The notes under the pieces were generated by a model, which saw nothing but the letters and a program-made list of their open reading frames with translations, made no database searches and was not told the DNA's origin. A stretch of DNA of 64,000 bases, from NCBI GenBank assembly GCA_009760855.2, contig WPIO01000013.1, positions 2,146,001 through 2,210,000 of the forward strand, given 5' to 3'. Of the stretch, positions 51,280 through 62,173 are shown piece by piece. The stretch's first letter is position 1; the number at the start of each line of letters is the position of its first letter. Made by a program: the position numbers and the translations under genes. The stretch is from Cristatella mucedo (lineage: Eukaryota > Bryozoa > Phylactolaemata > Cristatellidae).

Positions 51280-51465
51280 CTCAAATACTAGCTGATCTAA
51301 TAGTTTCTTTTATATAGCGACGGAGAAGCCTTTACAGCTATCACCACCGCTTACTGCGGCGATAAAGAATCGCTCGCTGCAGGATTCTAGCCCGCGACCT
51401 AGGGATCGAGGTCATGAAAAACAACCACTGTACCTGGCATGTGCCATCACGACTCAGTGCTCGTC
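51280..51465 (-). mobile_element. SINE-B copy
   Basis: ATACTAGCTGATCTAATAG end, body with ACAGCTATCACCACCGCTTA, B box relic GGATTCTAGCCCGCGACC. Confidence 0.75.
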
Positions 51466-52589
51466 GTTGCGTGTCTGTATATGACTATATTATCTGCCTG
51501 CACACCGGGCTAGCCACAGGGCCTGCCGGTGACCGCGCGTCAAGATGGCACAGTGTCATTCTCTGAGCTTTGGTGCTGAATTCCTAGTAAAAGTTTCGTC
51601 ACGCCAAGAGCTGGTTTTCACTCTTCTTTTGGAAGTATATCCAAGAACTGTAGGGCGCTCAAGGCAGGGAAAGCCTTAAACGGAGAGGTCTAGGTCAATA
51701 CAGACTGCATTTGTTTTCCTCAAAAGTGCTACGAAATCCCATGTTGAGGTCGGAAATGCGTGGCTTGAGAATTGTTTTAAAACCCGTTTGGTTATTCTAT
51801 GAAACCTCGATTCCTAAATGAGGGTTCGTTTACGTGTGCGACCTTCTTGCCTCGTAGCACCTAAATATTTTACGCTAGCGGTAACTAAGTTAGGGAGCAT
51901 ATTGTGCAGAACTCGTAAATGTTCAGCCTTGTCGAACCTAGCCGTCTTCATATTTTACAGTAAGCCAACAAAATGTCGCGTGCGCTTCAAATTAATATCG
52001 AGAACGTTTGGCTGGTGGACTGCACGCAGGCATGGTACCACCGAAGTAGCAAGCGGGTAATCTGGGGCCGAAACGCTGGTGGAAAAGTAACTTTCAGTTG
52101 GCAGGATACCAAAATACGTATTGAGTCTGCTGCATCGCGCACAGCAAAAGACTTCTCAGACTGACGCCGTTTATTACAGAAAGAGGAACCAGGCCGTAAT
52201 GGCGCCACGCTAGCTCATAGGCGTCTATCAAAATTGGGTCCGCTGTTCTCCTCCCGGCGGCTTCCGCCGGATTAGTGCGCTGTCGCGGTACAGCAGACCC
52301 AACACGCTGTAATTTCGTGCATTTGCCTACGCATAATAATAACATTAATACAATCTGTGTATAGCGCCCCCAGAGTATTTTCACAGCGCCGTAAGAAAAA
52401 TAAATGCCTGACCAGACTTTTACAATTCGCTGCAAACGAATAAATATACCCGTGCAATTTCAGCACCCCTCTCGCACTTGACTCGCCATTCTAGATTGAC
52501 CGCTAGCCAACTTTCAAGTTGAGTTGGCCATGCAATGGCGAATGCTTCCTAGGTCTCGCTAGAGGTGGCCTGCGATCCTTGAAGAACAA

Positions 52590-52740
52590 AAATACATGAT
52601 ATAGCCCTCTCAGAGAACTTTATCTCTTTCTGGGTGCTTTACATTTGCTGCAAGGGAAGCCCGGTAGAATGGTTAGTCGTAGCACGCTCAATAAACAGCA
52701 AGAATAACACGGTTAGGGGTGAAATGCGCCGGGTCAGCAT
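52590..52740 (-). mobile_element. LINE-A 3' tail fragment
   Basis: 3' hairpin plus the GCTGACCC...-type UTR in inverse orientation, truncated, directly adjoining the fuller copy at 52741. Likely an independent older insertion. Confidence 0.7.
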
Positions 52741-53455
52741 ATAATAATAATAATAATAATAATTCACTTGATAAAGCGCCCTCAGAGAACTTAATCTCTC
52801 TCTAGGCGCTTTACATTTGCTGTAAAGTGAAATGCAATTGAAAGGTAAGTAAAATCATGCTTGAAAAAACAAACGAAATGAATAATATGGTTAGGGGTGA
52901 CATGCACAGGGTCAGCATGCAAATGTGGTTAGTGGCAGCATGCACAGTGTCAGCACGCATAAGCACATGAAGGACGAATCACAGGGACCCACTAAATGCT
53001 GTCCTAAATAGGTGTGTTTTTAGGTTCCTTTTAAATGTGGTCAGGTCAGGGGATGTTCTGACGCAGGTCGGGAGAGAGTTCCAGGCTTTGGGAGCATATG
53101 AACTAAATGCACGGTCTCCAAAGGATTTAAGGTTTGTATGAGGTATTTGTAGACTGTTGGATTCCGAAAAGCGGGTGGTACGATGCTTGGCCTGATGGGG
53201 TAGTATATCTGACAGATAGGCTGAAGCCATAGAATGAAGGGACCTAAAAGTGAGCGACAAAACTTTGAAGTCAATCCGTTGCTTGACTGGTAGCCAGTGC
53301 AGGTCGGCGAGAAGTGGAGTAATGTGGCAACTGCGACGCTCACGACAGACAAGCCTAGCTGCAGAGTTTTGCACCAGCTACAATCGCCTGATCGCACATG
53401 CTGGTAGGCCAGTAAGCAGTGAGTTGCAGAAGTCGAGACGGGATGTCACGTTCTT
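52741..53455 (-). mobile_element. LINE-A 3' fragment
   Basis: On the minus strand it encodes the C-terminal part (QNSAARLVCRERRSCHITPL, DLHWLPVKQRIDFKVLSL, FKRNLKTHLFRTAFSGSL) in one open frame of 131 codons, then the 3' hairpin and an (ATT)n tail at 52741-52763. A second, older tail of the same family abuts it (52590-52740). Confidence 0.88.
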
Positions 53456-54229
53456 GTTCTACTGGCTTGACAGCCGAGATCGACAGCCAGCATTTCTTAC
53501 TTGCAACCGAGTCCACTGAAAAGAAAAAAAGCAAACTTTAGCGCATGACTTAGGTACGAGACCAAGGTCACCAAGGTCATCGCAGCAGGTCACCAAGCTG
53601 TACCTGCGTCGGTGGCTGAGGAGGGGGAGGGATGGAACGGCTTACCGAGGAAAGTTGGCTGGTCGAACCCCTGAGGCATGGATCCCAATTGTGTTCGCAT
53701 AGCTCTCGCCGCCCCTCAAGATCATCGCGAGGTGAGGCAAAGATCGTCCTTTCGTGTTTTTAAGTCACACCTCGCCAAGGTCGTCAACACTAACTGCTGT
53801 TCGCTTGTTGGCCCCCTGTATAGCTTTTACCCTACTTTCGATCGCATGAGTTTTTTTCATTGCAAACCTTCAGCATGTTAAAATTAATGTTCATGAATTC
53901 ATTTAACCAACCCTACATTGTAGCATCTGCAAAAACTCAAGCTCGCAATGTGATCCTGAGTTCCGGCGGCTCCTTAAAAAATCCGTAGTCTGTCTCCAGA
54001 GGCACTGAATCATTTTTTCCACTTCGATGTTCGCAGAAGGTATGTTCTTCTTGTGCCGGTAAGAATTTGAGCGAGCTTAGACAGCATCACCGATCGAATT
54101 AACGCCCCCCATGGTCAATTATAGATAAAAACTTAATTTCGGTACGATAATAGCATTGAAAGATCAAATAAGGGCCAGCGAGAAATTTGAATCAATTGTG
54201 ACTGGCTTCATTCGCCACGCAGCAGAGCT

Positions 54230-54405
54230 TCCAGCCACAGCTGAAGATGAAGCTGGATGCTATGCAATGCAATATATCTCTGCCAGTAACTCCACAAAGC
54301 CACAAGGACCAAGATGTCCTATCACCAGTAACACTGGATATTTTTCCATAGCGAACTCAAATCCTAAGCGGCTTTCGGTGGGCATGTCCTGCTGTCTGAA
54401 GCTTG
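54230..54405 (-). mobile_element. LINE-B 3' remnant
   Basis: Contains the inverse 3' block (AACTCCACAAAGCCACAAGG and CCTAAGCGGCTTTCGG). Confidence 0.6.
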
Positions 54406-54469
54406 ACTGATAGAGATGGGACTAGTGTATTGAAATCTGTGAAACGAATCTTTGAAACGGCACCAATGT

Positions 54470-54577
54470 CCATGATTGACCGTTCGATCATGCTTCCCTT
54501 TGCAGCAACTTTAAAGTGCTTAGAAAAAGATTAAATTCTCCGAGGACGTTATACACATGTATTATTATTACTATTAA
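54470..54577 (+). mobile_element. LINE-A 3' tail remnant
   Basis: Diverged UTR end and hairpin (AAAGTGCTTAG...GAGGACGTTATA) followed by ATTATTATTACTATT. Confidence 0.65.
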
Positions 54578-54960
54578 TGCATGAAGTTAGGCCGACAATA
54601 GGAAAGCACGGCAGCAACCCAGATCGTACATATCGATGTGTTTATGAAAATATATAGGTTAGGAACAAGTCCATGAGCCTAACGACTAGCAGCATTACGT
54701 AGGTGACAAGGGCCACATCTGTGCCGGATCACGGCTGAAATTCATGCGATTAAATTATCAAAATAGCTATACTTTAGCTATAGAAAAGAACGATACGTGC
54801 GTTTCGTGACATCACAATTCAGAAATTGCTAATCTCAGCATCCATAATCGAGGTCAGATTAATACCCCCAAGTTTCGATGTCTTTAATGAATACTCATTC
54901 TGAACGGTAACCTCGGTACATCAAGCGTACTCAGCTAAACACCGGACGTTCCATCGCTTC

Positions 54961-55047
54961 TAGGTGTTGGCAGGATAGCGATTGCTAAGCATGAACAGCA
55001 AAAAGGTGTTGGCAGTATAGTGATTGCTAAGAATGAACAGCAATAGG
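54961..55047. repeat. Two-copy tandem repeat, about 44 bp
   Basis: AGGTGTTGGCAG...ATTGCTAAG.ATGAACAGCAA occurs twice with a few differences. Confidence 0.85.
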
Positions 55048-55799
55048 TATATTACAAGTCTCGAGATACGGACAGCGAGATTAGGCTGGGCCTTAGCTAT
55101 AGCAGAGACAATGATCAGCTGCACTTTGTCAGCTCTTTTTCCTCTCTAAAGCCAGAGCAGACAGCCACCTTCTATTGAGTCGAAGTTTAGAAGACGCGAA
55201 GAGAAGGACTTTTGCAGAGGTCAGCGTCAGATTGCGACACTGTTGCCATGCTTGGGATTCTCTTTAGCTGGTAAAACTACATCGCTTGCAGAAGGCGACC
55301 GTATTGGGGCTTCCAGCACCGAATCGTGCCACAGAGGTGGCTTCTCTTCAACCGGAAAGATTCTTAGGACGAGCGCGAACTTTCGACCTGCGCACGCGCA
55401 GCTTTTCGCTATTGGCCGGTCGTAGCCGTCTATTATTTTTGAAGTAGCGGCTGCTGCACAGTGGCCCAGTGGGTGACTAGGTGCTCAAGATCTCAAGATC
55501 AAACATCTTGCTTCAGCGAGTTTCAAAAGTGCTGTGACTCCAGATCTCCTTAGGGGTGCACGGTCGGGCACGACCCGACAGGCTTCGACCTGATCTGGGC
55601 AAAAGCGGCCAAGAGTTTCATCATCATGTCCTAGGAGGTAACTGGCGGCTACGGATCTCCGCTACGATGCCATCATAGAGCGCAACGCTTCGGCGCATTC
55701 CTGTACGAGTTGCACTGGCACTTTTTCAAATTGACTCGAGCGACCCGGCGTAACAGGCTAGAGTGTACCGCCAGGCCGCAGTGTGAAATATATACAGTA

Positions 55800-55955
55800 T
55801 CAATATAAATATAATTCATCGGTATAGTGCCACAAGAGAACTTAATCTCTATTCAGGTGTTTTACATGTGCCTCGGCGCTCGAGCCCACGACCTCAGCCA
55901 CACCTTGGTCGGGGCGAGCACCTTAACCGCTGGACCAAACCAGTTCGGCATGCTC
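55800..55955 (-). mobile_element. SINE-A copy
   Basis: Inverse order of tail, B-box-like GCTCGAGCCCACGACC and head (CCTTAACCGCTGGACCAAAC). Confidence 0.8.
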
Positions 55956-56164
55956 GGGGTTGAAATGATCTAGTGCCACTTTATACCCCGTAAGTATACA
56001 ATAGGCCCTGGGGCACTGTATTCCCCCTCTAGGCCGAATTAAACCCTGACATATCAACAGTTTTGAGCGACGCACACATGAATATTTTTGAGATGGCTCG
56101 CAAATCCGTGCCGGCGCCGACCCAGGCACCTCATTCCCCGCTCTCTCCCTCTCGCTCTTGTATC

Positions 56165-56640
56165 TCCGTCTGTAACTCCACAAAGTCATAAAGACCATGT
56201 GGGTGTTACGCAGGAGAGTTTTGTGTAGCGCACTCACAGCCTAAGCGGCTTTTGGTACGCATTCAGTTGCCAACAGACTTCGTCTCACGCAACAAAGAGA
56301 AAGTGGGAAGCATAGCAGAGTCAGGAGAGCAGTTGAGGTAGTGAGTAGCATAGAAGTAGCAGTTCAGGACCGCTGAAAAAGATGTGCCATAGTCGGCAGT
56401 AGGAGAGTAGTTGTCGTTGCATAAGAATTGTGGAGGCGAGTTCCACAGTCTAGGACCTGCAGACCTAAAGCTTCTGTCGCCAACTGTCTTTAAGCGGAGG
56501 AATGGGACAGCTAATTTATTGTCCACACAGGACCTGAGGGCGCGAACTTATCTTCAGGCACTCATTACTCCGATCTCTCACATCTGGATCGCATTTTCTT
56601 AAAAAGTGCTTCTAAATTCGATACTTTGGCCAGCGCATGC
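56165..56640 (-). mobile_element. LINE-B 3' fragment
   Basis: An 87-codon minus-strand frame includes LAVPFLRLKTVGDRSFRSAG and RLWNSPPQF, a typical C-terminal end of CR1-like reverse transcriptase, followed by the family 3' UTR. Confidence 0.78.
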
Positions 56641-56988
56641 GCACCTAAAACCATCGGGCTCTGCTTACTCTGCATAGAACTCTCCAGCGTAGCAATACGT
56701 CTGCTCATTGTGACTAGCGCCATTAAGGAAGGCAAAACATGTACGTACTGAGTAATTGTGAGCGGACCTCGATTTAAAAAGGAATCTTGAAACCCAGGAT
56801 TCAAGTTCCGGTTGTAAGAGTGGCCGCCTGTGTCGCCCCGCTGGTGTGGAATTTTAGCTGTTTGGCTGTAAAGCCACGAAACTGTAAGTTGTTTTCAAAT
56901 TTGTCTTTTGCTTCAGTTCGTTTGTCTGCTTAATTCGAGTTATAGGTGCCTCGTACTTCAAATTGAAGACCTTCGGCGACCGGTTCTT

Positions 56989-57121
56989 CTGCTCAGAAGG
57001 ACTAAGGCTCTGGAGCTCCCTCTACTGCTCAGTAGGACAAAGAGTCTAGAATTCTCTCTACTGCCCAGTAGGACAAAAAGTCTAGAATTATCCCCACTGC
57101 TCAGTTTAACAAAGGCTCTGT
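56989..57121 (+). repeat. 36-bp tandem repeat, 3.6 units
   Basis: Unit starts CTGCTCAGAAGGACTAAGG. Translated, it gives a 12-residue repeat (LLSRTKSLEFSL-like). The sequence just before resembles the LINE-B C-terminal region, so it probably grew inside a LINE-B fragment. Confidence 0.85.
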
Positions 57122-57559
57122 AAGGCTCGCTTCATTACTTGCATCGTTGCAGGCGCCCTAGCCTGTAACGATGCCGCTCCTGGTACTGTTGTTGATGACA
57201 GTAAATTCACGCCTTTTTGACAGCAGCAGGCGTAAAATAAATAAAATAAATCCTAGCTGATTAAACGGCGTAGAGTATATATAGGTATGGCACCAGGAAG
57301 GGCGAGGAGCACGGGCACAATTCAAGAAGCACGTGGTAGATGAGTACGGACGGCCTCGGGCTGTCCGCTGTTACGACCTCAGTGTCGATCGTTGATATGA
57401 ATGATCGCTGTGTCGCAGAACATCCACCGATCGTCGATGCATTCTTAATTCCCTCAATTTCAGTTTACCCTGAAACAAGGAAGTGCCACTTGCCTACAAA
57501 GCTAGACGACCGTGCCACGTCACGCCCCTTCTCAGAAAACGTGACTGACTGGTTACCGT

Positions 57560-57790
57560 TTGAAAAGCGGAACCGAAAAAATTCTGATACTTCCATTCAA
57601 CGCCTGCAACGGCCTAGCGCCATTTCGCCTGTCAGAGCTATTAGTTGACTTTGCACCAGCTCGTGTGTTGAGATCATCTGATTCTCCTAACCTGGCTGTC
57701 CCACTTTTTAAACTGAAGACTGTAGACGATCGTTCCTTTTGCTCATTGGGGCCTAGAGTATAGAATTCTTTTCAGCATTCCTCTTGTGCG
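57560..57790 (+). mobile_element. LINE-B C-terminal fragment
   Basis: Plus-strand frame with NGLAPFRLSELLVDFAPA, VLRSSDSPNLAVPLFKLKT and DDRSFCSLGPRV, then a stop. Same domain end as the 56 kb copy, opposite orientation. Confidence 0.72.
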
Positions 57791-57989
57791 TGTGCCGCTA
57801 GTCTGTAACGATGCCACCGCTGGCACCACTGGTTTCTGACCTGCCTAGTTCTGTTCTGTTCTCTTAGCCACTCGTTTCGACGGCATCTTTTCTGACCTGT
57901 CTTCACTTTCAGCTACTTGTGCTGTGGGAACGCGCCCGTGCCGCCAGCCCCTCGGCTCTCGCATAAGAGCATGCTCTTCACAGAGGGCT

Positions 57990-58148
57990 GATCGTGGTAT
58001 TTCTGACCCTGTGCAGCTTGCTTTAATTAATCAAATTAAAAACATCTCACCTTCATTCATACGCCTTTTAGATACTGGCGCAAGTTCTTTGTCGAATATC
58101 AGAGGAAATTTTCTGCGAATTTTACCTGCTTGGTTGATTGCCAGCTAA
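57990..58148 (+). mobile_element. Possible LTR-retroelement protease fragment
   Basis: A short frame reads FIRLLDTGASSLSNIRGNF; LLDTGAS is the active-site form of retropepsins of Ty3/gypsy-like elements, with hydrophobic residues in the expected places. No integrase, reverse transcriptase or LTR is visible nearby, so this is at most a relic. Confidence 0.35.
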
Positions 58149-58372
58149 CAACAGACAACAAAACAGTCTTAGTTAAAAAATGTCACGCTCGGCGTCATCT
58201 TTCAGACTGGGGTATATTCTGACCTGGAAGGCCATAGTTTGGCCTAACCCATTTTGCACCCCAGATATAAAGTGGCGGAGGCCGATTTAACCTTGGGGTC
58301 TATAGTGGCCTATGTCGTTTTAAGCCCCGGTATAATCTGTGCGGGGTATACTGTGGCTTATTACACCGGATT

Positions 58373-58545
58373 GATGCTGAATCTGTGCATGTGACCCCTA
58401 ACCGTGTTATTCCTGTTGTTTATTGAGCATGCTACCGCTAACCATTCGATCGTGGTTCCTTTGTAGCAAATCTAAAGTGCCTAGAAAGAGATTGAGTTAT
58501 CTGAGGCCGCTATATAAAATGCATCATTATTATTATTATTGGGTC
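58373..58545 (+). mobile_element. LINE-A 3' tail
   Basis: 3' UTR (ATGCTGAATCTGTGCATGTG), diverged hairpin and ATT run. Confidence 0.75.
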
Positions 58546-59023
58546 AAGCACGTGCCACGACGACGCGCATAGTTCACCACAGACGTTGCTCTCGCGACTC
58601 AGCCAGAACATTCAGGTGGTCACGTGGATTGCGCCGATTAAAAACGACTCAGGCGTGAAGCTTTTGTGGCAGAATGCGAGGGCTATTGTTGAACTAGCAG
58701 CGCCCGCCCAGGCCTCGCGAGAGCTGACTTTCACTTCCGCTCTGGCCGCGGAGCTGCCGGAGACGCTTGAGACAGATTATCAGAATGCACGGCAGCCCGA
58801 CTTCAAGAGCTCACTAGCTCTGACTCCTCGCGCTCGGTGCTCGGCGGAGAGCTCTGCTCGCCGACTGCTCCCTGCTGCGTCGAAGCGGCGAGCGCAGGCG
58901 CTGGTCCGCTTAGAAGCGTCGTACAAACATGTACGGTATTCTAGGTTAGATTTTCCCGCTGACGGGAAAGTGCAACGCATTCCCACGCCGACGAGCGGTA
59001 GAGCGATTCGGAAAGGAGGCGGG

Positions 59024-59090
59024 GATTGCACGCGATTCAAAGGAGAGGATTGCACGCGATTCAAAGGAGGGGATTGCACGCGTTTCCACT
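59024..59090 (+). repeat. 24-bp tandem repeat, 2.7 units
   Basis: GATTGCACGCGATTCAAAGG recurs at 59024, 59048 and 59072 (last one diverged); encodes DCTRFKG(E/G) in one frame. Confidence 0.9.
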
Positions 59091-59099
59091 CAGTCGGCT

Positions 59100-61600
59100 T
59101 GCGCCGAAAGAAAGGCCGCGGCGGATTGCCGCTCAGCTCGCCGGGACGGGGGCGGGGCGGCGGCGAACAGGCGGTGTGCGCCGCCCCCGACGGCGTCGGT
59201 CCGCGGCGCCTCCGCGCGCGACGCCGCGCCCTGCCACTCTCTTCCGGAAGATGGCTGGCGGCTACGAGGTTGACTCGGGCCGCAGGGCGGCGGCTCCGAA
59301 TGCGCGCACGCAGCCGTTCGTTGGCGCGCCAGAGGCCAGCGGCGGCGGGACAGGAGTGGCGCGAGCCGAGCGCGACGGCAGCCGGCGGCGGCGGCGCAAG
59401 GCGCAAGGCGTCCAGCTGGCAGCGCGCGCGCGCGGCGTTGTCGTCGCCTGGATTTCAGCCGGTGGCGGGCAGGGCGTCCGAGGCCGCGCTCTGACCGGGC
59501 AATCTCGCCCGTGGCGGCGGCGGCGGCGGCGGCGCGCGATCGGCAGCAGTGGCCGGCGCCGGACCTTTTCGCTGCGGCGGCGAGCGCGGCCCAGACGCAG
59601 CCGGCCGGTCGGGGTGCGGCGCTGCGGCTGCGAGCGACTCGCCGGACCTCGTCGCCAGGCGCTTGACGATCTGCTCCAGCTGGTCGCCGGACACGTCGCG
59701 AATGGCGCCAGCTCCACTTGGCGGCTCGTCCCTCGGAAACCGTGCGACGGCGTGCGGCGGCCGCTCGTCGCCACCGTCGTCGTCGTCGTCGTCGCCGCCT
59801 CTCGCGTCCGACCAGTCGAGCGGCGCGCCTCGAGCTCGACCGCCATCGCGCCACGCCGCCTCCGCCGCCGGTGCCTCCGCGTCGGCGCCCGCCGGCGACC
59901 GCTTTCCGGACCCGGGCTCTCGCGGCGGCTTCGCAGGCGCTCCGCCGTCGCTGCCTTCGGGGCGGCGGCGGCGGCGGCGCAGCAGCACGGTCACGTTCTC
60001 GGCGCCGTACAGCGCGCCGCCGCCGCCGCCGCCGGCGTCTGCGGCTCGCTGCCCGAGTTCGGCGCGGCTCCTCTTCTCGGCCATCTTGGCCTGTCTCATC
60101 TCGAATTTGTCGTAGTGCAGTCTGGCGACCGTGTCGTCGATCTTGTCGCGCGGCGATCGCGCGAACCCCGAGAAGTTGCCTGGCAGCAGCAGGCAGCGGC
60201 GCAACAGCCGGCGCACCTTCTTCATGTAGAGGTCGTTCTCCGAGTCGACGTCGCGACTCCGGCGAACGCTGACGGTGGCCGACGGCGCCGCCGCCAGCGC
60301 GACGCCGCCGCCGCCGCTGGCGCCGCGCGTCCCGGTGATTGCTGCCGGCGACGCGCGGCGCCAGCTGCGGCGGCTAGATGCCGCCGCCACCGCAGCGCCC
60401 GCCGGCAGCAGATCTTCGCGCACGTTGCGAAGCATCGTCGCCTGCGTGCCGGTGCGCGCCAGCGGGTAGGCGACCTTGTAGAAGTACTGGTACTTCTGCG
60501 TCGGCCATCCGAAGGGCTGCGCCGCAGACGACGGCAGCGGGCTGGCGCCGCGCGCCGACGACATGTCGCGACGGCAGCCAGCCGCTGCGCCCACGAGGTC
60601 GACGCTCACCTCTTGTCTCGTGCGCGCGCGCGCGCGAGCGCGCGCCCGCCCGCCCGGGCTACTCGCTACGACGGCGGCGGGCTGCGCGAAGCCGCCGCCG
60701 CCGCCGCCCCCCCTAGCGGGCGGACCGCGCGAGCTGAGAAAGCATTCCGCTACTCGCTCGCGCGCGAGCCGGGCGCACAAAGGTCCATTCTCTGCGCCGC
60801 GCTGATCTATAGGATCATTCAGCCAGAGCTCGCGGTGCATTTAGCGCGGCGCATTGTTGCGCCGCGCTCGCCGAGCTCTCTCGCAATGTCTTTACCGACG
60901 GGCAGTCGCCGCTAATTCCTCGAATTCGCCGCATTGGCGGCGGCGGCGGCGGCGGCGGGGCTCTCTTTCGCATTTGGCCGCCGCCGCAGTAGCAGCACCG
61001 GATGGCCCTACGCTCCGAGCACCTGCGGCGCGCCGGCCGGCTGATCGCCGAGGCGATCGAGCGACGGCCGCCGCTCGATCGGCAATCGCTCGCGTCCCGG
61101 GGCGGACGCCTGGCCCTTACCCCTCGCGGCGGCGCGCAGTGACGGGAGCGAGCGCGAACGATCGAGCAGCCGCGTCTCTGGCCCACCGTGGCCAGCCGCC
61201 GCCCAGCAGCGCTCCGGCGGCCATGACGCGGGCGTGATGTAGGGGGCGTTTGGCGTCGTTGGCTGGCGCGCAGAGAAACGTTCTGAACGTTCGGCGGCGG
61301 GTAGGAGGATCTGCCATTTTGCACGCGCGCGCCAGTGCATCGTTAAGTTCTGTACTTTCGCGCGCGCGCCGAGCTCTCGCCGCCGCCCGGCTTGGCACCC
61401 GGAAGTCACTCGGCGGTCGCACAGTTTCGACGGCAGACAGACCTAGCGCTTTCGTGCACGAGTCCGACAGGATGGCGAGGAGTTGCGGGAGGGGTCGGCG
61501 CGGCCGGCCGGGCACGCGGTGGTGTGAGTCGACCCACGATTCAGTCGCGATCGCGCACTCGTTGGCACTTTTTTGAGTACGAAAGTGAGAGCTTGCGCGC
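59100..61600. promoter_or_regulatory. GC- and CpG-rich island around the unrecognised gene
   Basis: Base composition shifts sharply here from AT-leaning repeat DNA to CG-rich sequence with many CG, GGC and GCC runs. Long open frames exist on both strands because stop codons are rare. A CpG-island-like promoter for the minus-strand gene is the simplest reading of 60565-61600. Three GC-rich frames on the plus strand are treated as shadows. Confidence 0.5.
59455..60564 (-). CDS. Unrecognised Arg/Ala/Gly-rich protein, apparently single coding exon
   Basis: A frame of 369 aa starting MSSARGASPLP. I do not recognise the family. Two stretches look constrained rather than compositional: an aromatic stretch (FGWPTQKYQYFYKVAYPLA) followed by TMLRNVREDLLP, and a basic stretch, DSENDLYMKKVRRLLRRCLL, continuing through DKIDDTVARLHYDKFEMRQAKMAEKR, which looks helical. 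The rest is Gly/Ala/Arg/Asp runs from CGG-type codon repeats. A short motif near residue 300 (DQLEQIVKRLATRSG) may be a third conserved helix; a GT follows it, so the final ~60 Pro/Arg-rich residues could be read-through into an intron. The frame is open upstream to 60840, but the region before the Met looks like 5' UTR. Confidence 0.5.
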   Translation of the reverse strand: MSSARGASPLPSSAAQPFGWPTQKYQYFYKVAYPLARTGTQATMLRNVREDLLPAGAAVAAASSRRSWRRASPAAITGTRGASGGGGVALAAAPSATVSVRRSRDVDSENDLYMKKVRRLLRRCLLLPGNFSGFARSPRDKIDDTVARLHYDKFEMRQAKMAEKRSRAELGQRAADAGGGGGGALYGAENVTVLLRRRRRRPEGSDGGAPAKPPREPGSGKRSPAGADAEAPAAEAAWRDGGRARGAPLDWSDARGGDDDDDDGGDERPPHAVARFPRDEPPSGAGAIRDVSGDQLEQIVKRLATRSGESLAAAAPHPDRPAASGPRSPPQRKGPAPATAADRAPPPPPPPRARLPGQSAASDALPATG

Positions 61601-61899
61601 GACCGAGTAGCAACCACAATAAAAATAAAGGAGCATTTCCGCAGCGCCCTAATCGAGCGAGGCCTCTTTCTAACCCCGGCAAGGCGTAGGCTGACGAGGA
61701 AACGCGTCAATCGACCGGCAGCAGGCTCGCAGCGGCACGATGATGATTACTGCGGCGACGGGGGGGGATAAAACTAAGCTCGAAGAAGGCAGCCGGTCGC
61801 GAGACAGGTGAAGGCCAGGTGAAGACCGCGAGAAGCAGCGAGCACCGACGACGATATCTTGCAACCGAGAGGTGGGCCGCTGTCTAAAAACAAATTGAA

Positions 61900-62060
61900 A
61901 GCAATATCGGCCTATTTAGCAGCCTAATTTGTACAGCGGAAGACAAGAGTCTTAACGGCTACCGCCACCGCTTGCAGTTGGCGCAAAAGGATCACCCACT
62001 GCTGCAGGATTCGAACCTACGACCTCGGAAGGGAAGGGCGAGCAACTTACCGTTGGTGGT
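61900..62060 (-). mobile_element. SINE-B copy
   Basis: AGAGTCTTAACGGCTACCGC body and inverse B box GGATTCGAACCTACGACCTC; lies just outside the CpG-rich island. Confidence 0.75.
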
Positions 62061-62173
62061 TGCCGGGAACGCTTTTTTTTAGAACCTCCCCCCATGCAAA
62101 TCCAGTAGCAACTCCAGCGCGACCGCCTGGGGCGTACAGGGGGGGGGGAGGGCAGCGGTAATTAAAGAGCTCC

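Larger units (their letters stand above)
50215..59454. other. Repeat-dominated intergenic region
   Basis: Between the DNAI3 start and the unrecognised gene I find LINE-A, LINE-B, SINE-A and SINE-B pieces, short tandem repeats and a possible LTR-element fragment, all listed separately. The stretches 51470-52590, 53460-54150 and 54600-55790 show no family I can name and no convincing coding frame. 53560-53830 is moderately GC-rich without long frames. Confidence 0.5.

Noticed and set aside
58586-59494. Plus-strand 302-codon frame and its minus-strand counterpart
   Set aside because: Crosses the 24-bp tandem repeat and the composition boundary; no recognisable motif, so treated as chance openness in GC-rich DNA.
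59026-60915. Plus-strand 629-codon open frame
   Set aside because: Arg-rich translation of the CpG island with no domain-like blocks; it mirrors the minus-strand frame, whose composition is more protein-like.
61311-61330. CTGCCATTTTGCA as a YY1-type promoter element of the unrecognised gene
   Set aside because: A single short motif in a GC-rich island without a mapped start site is too weak to list.
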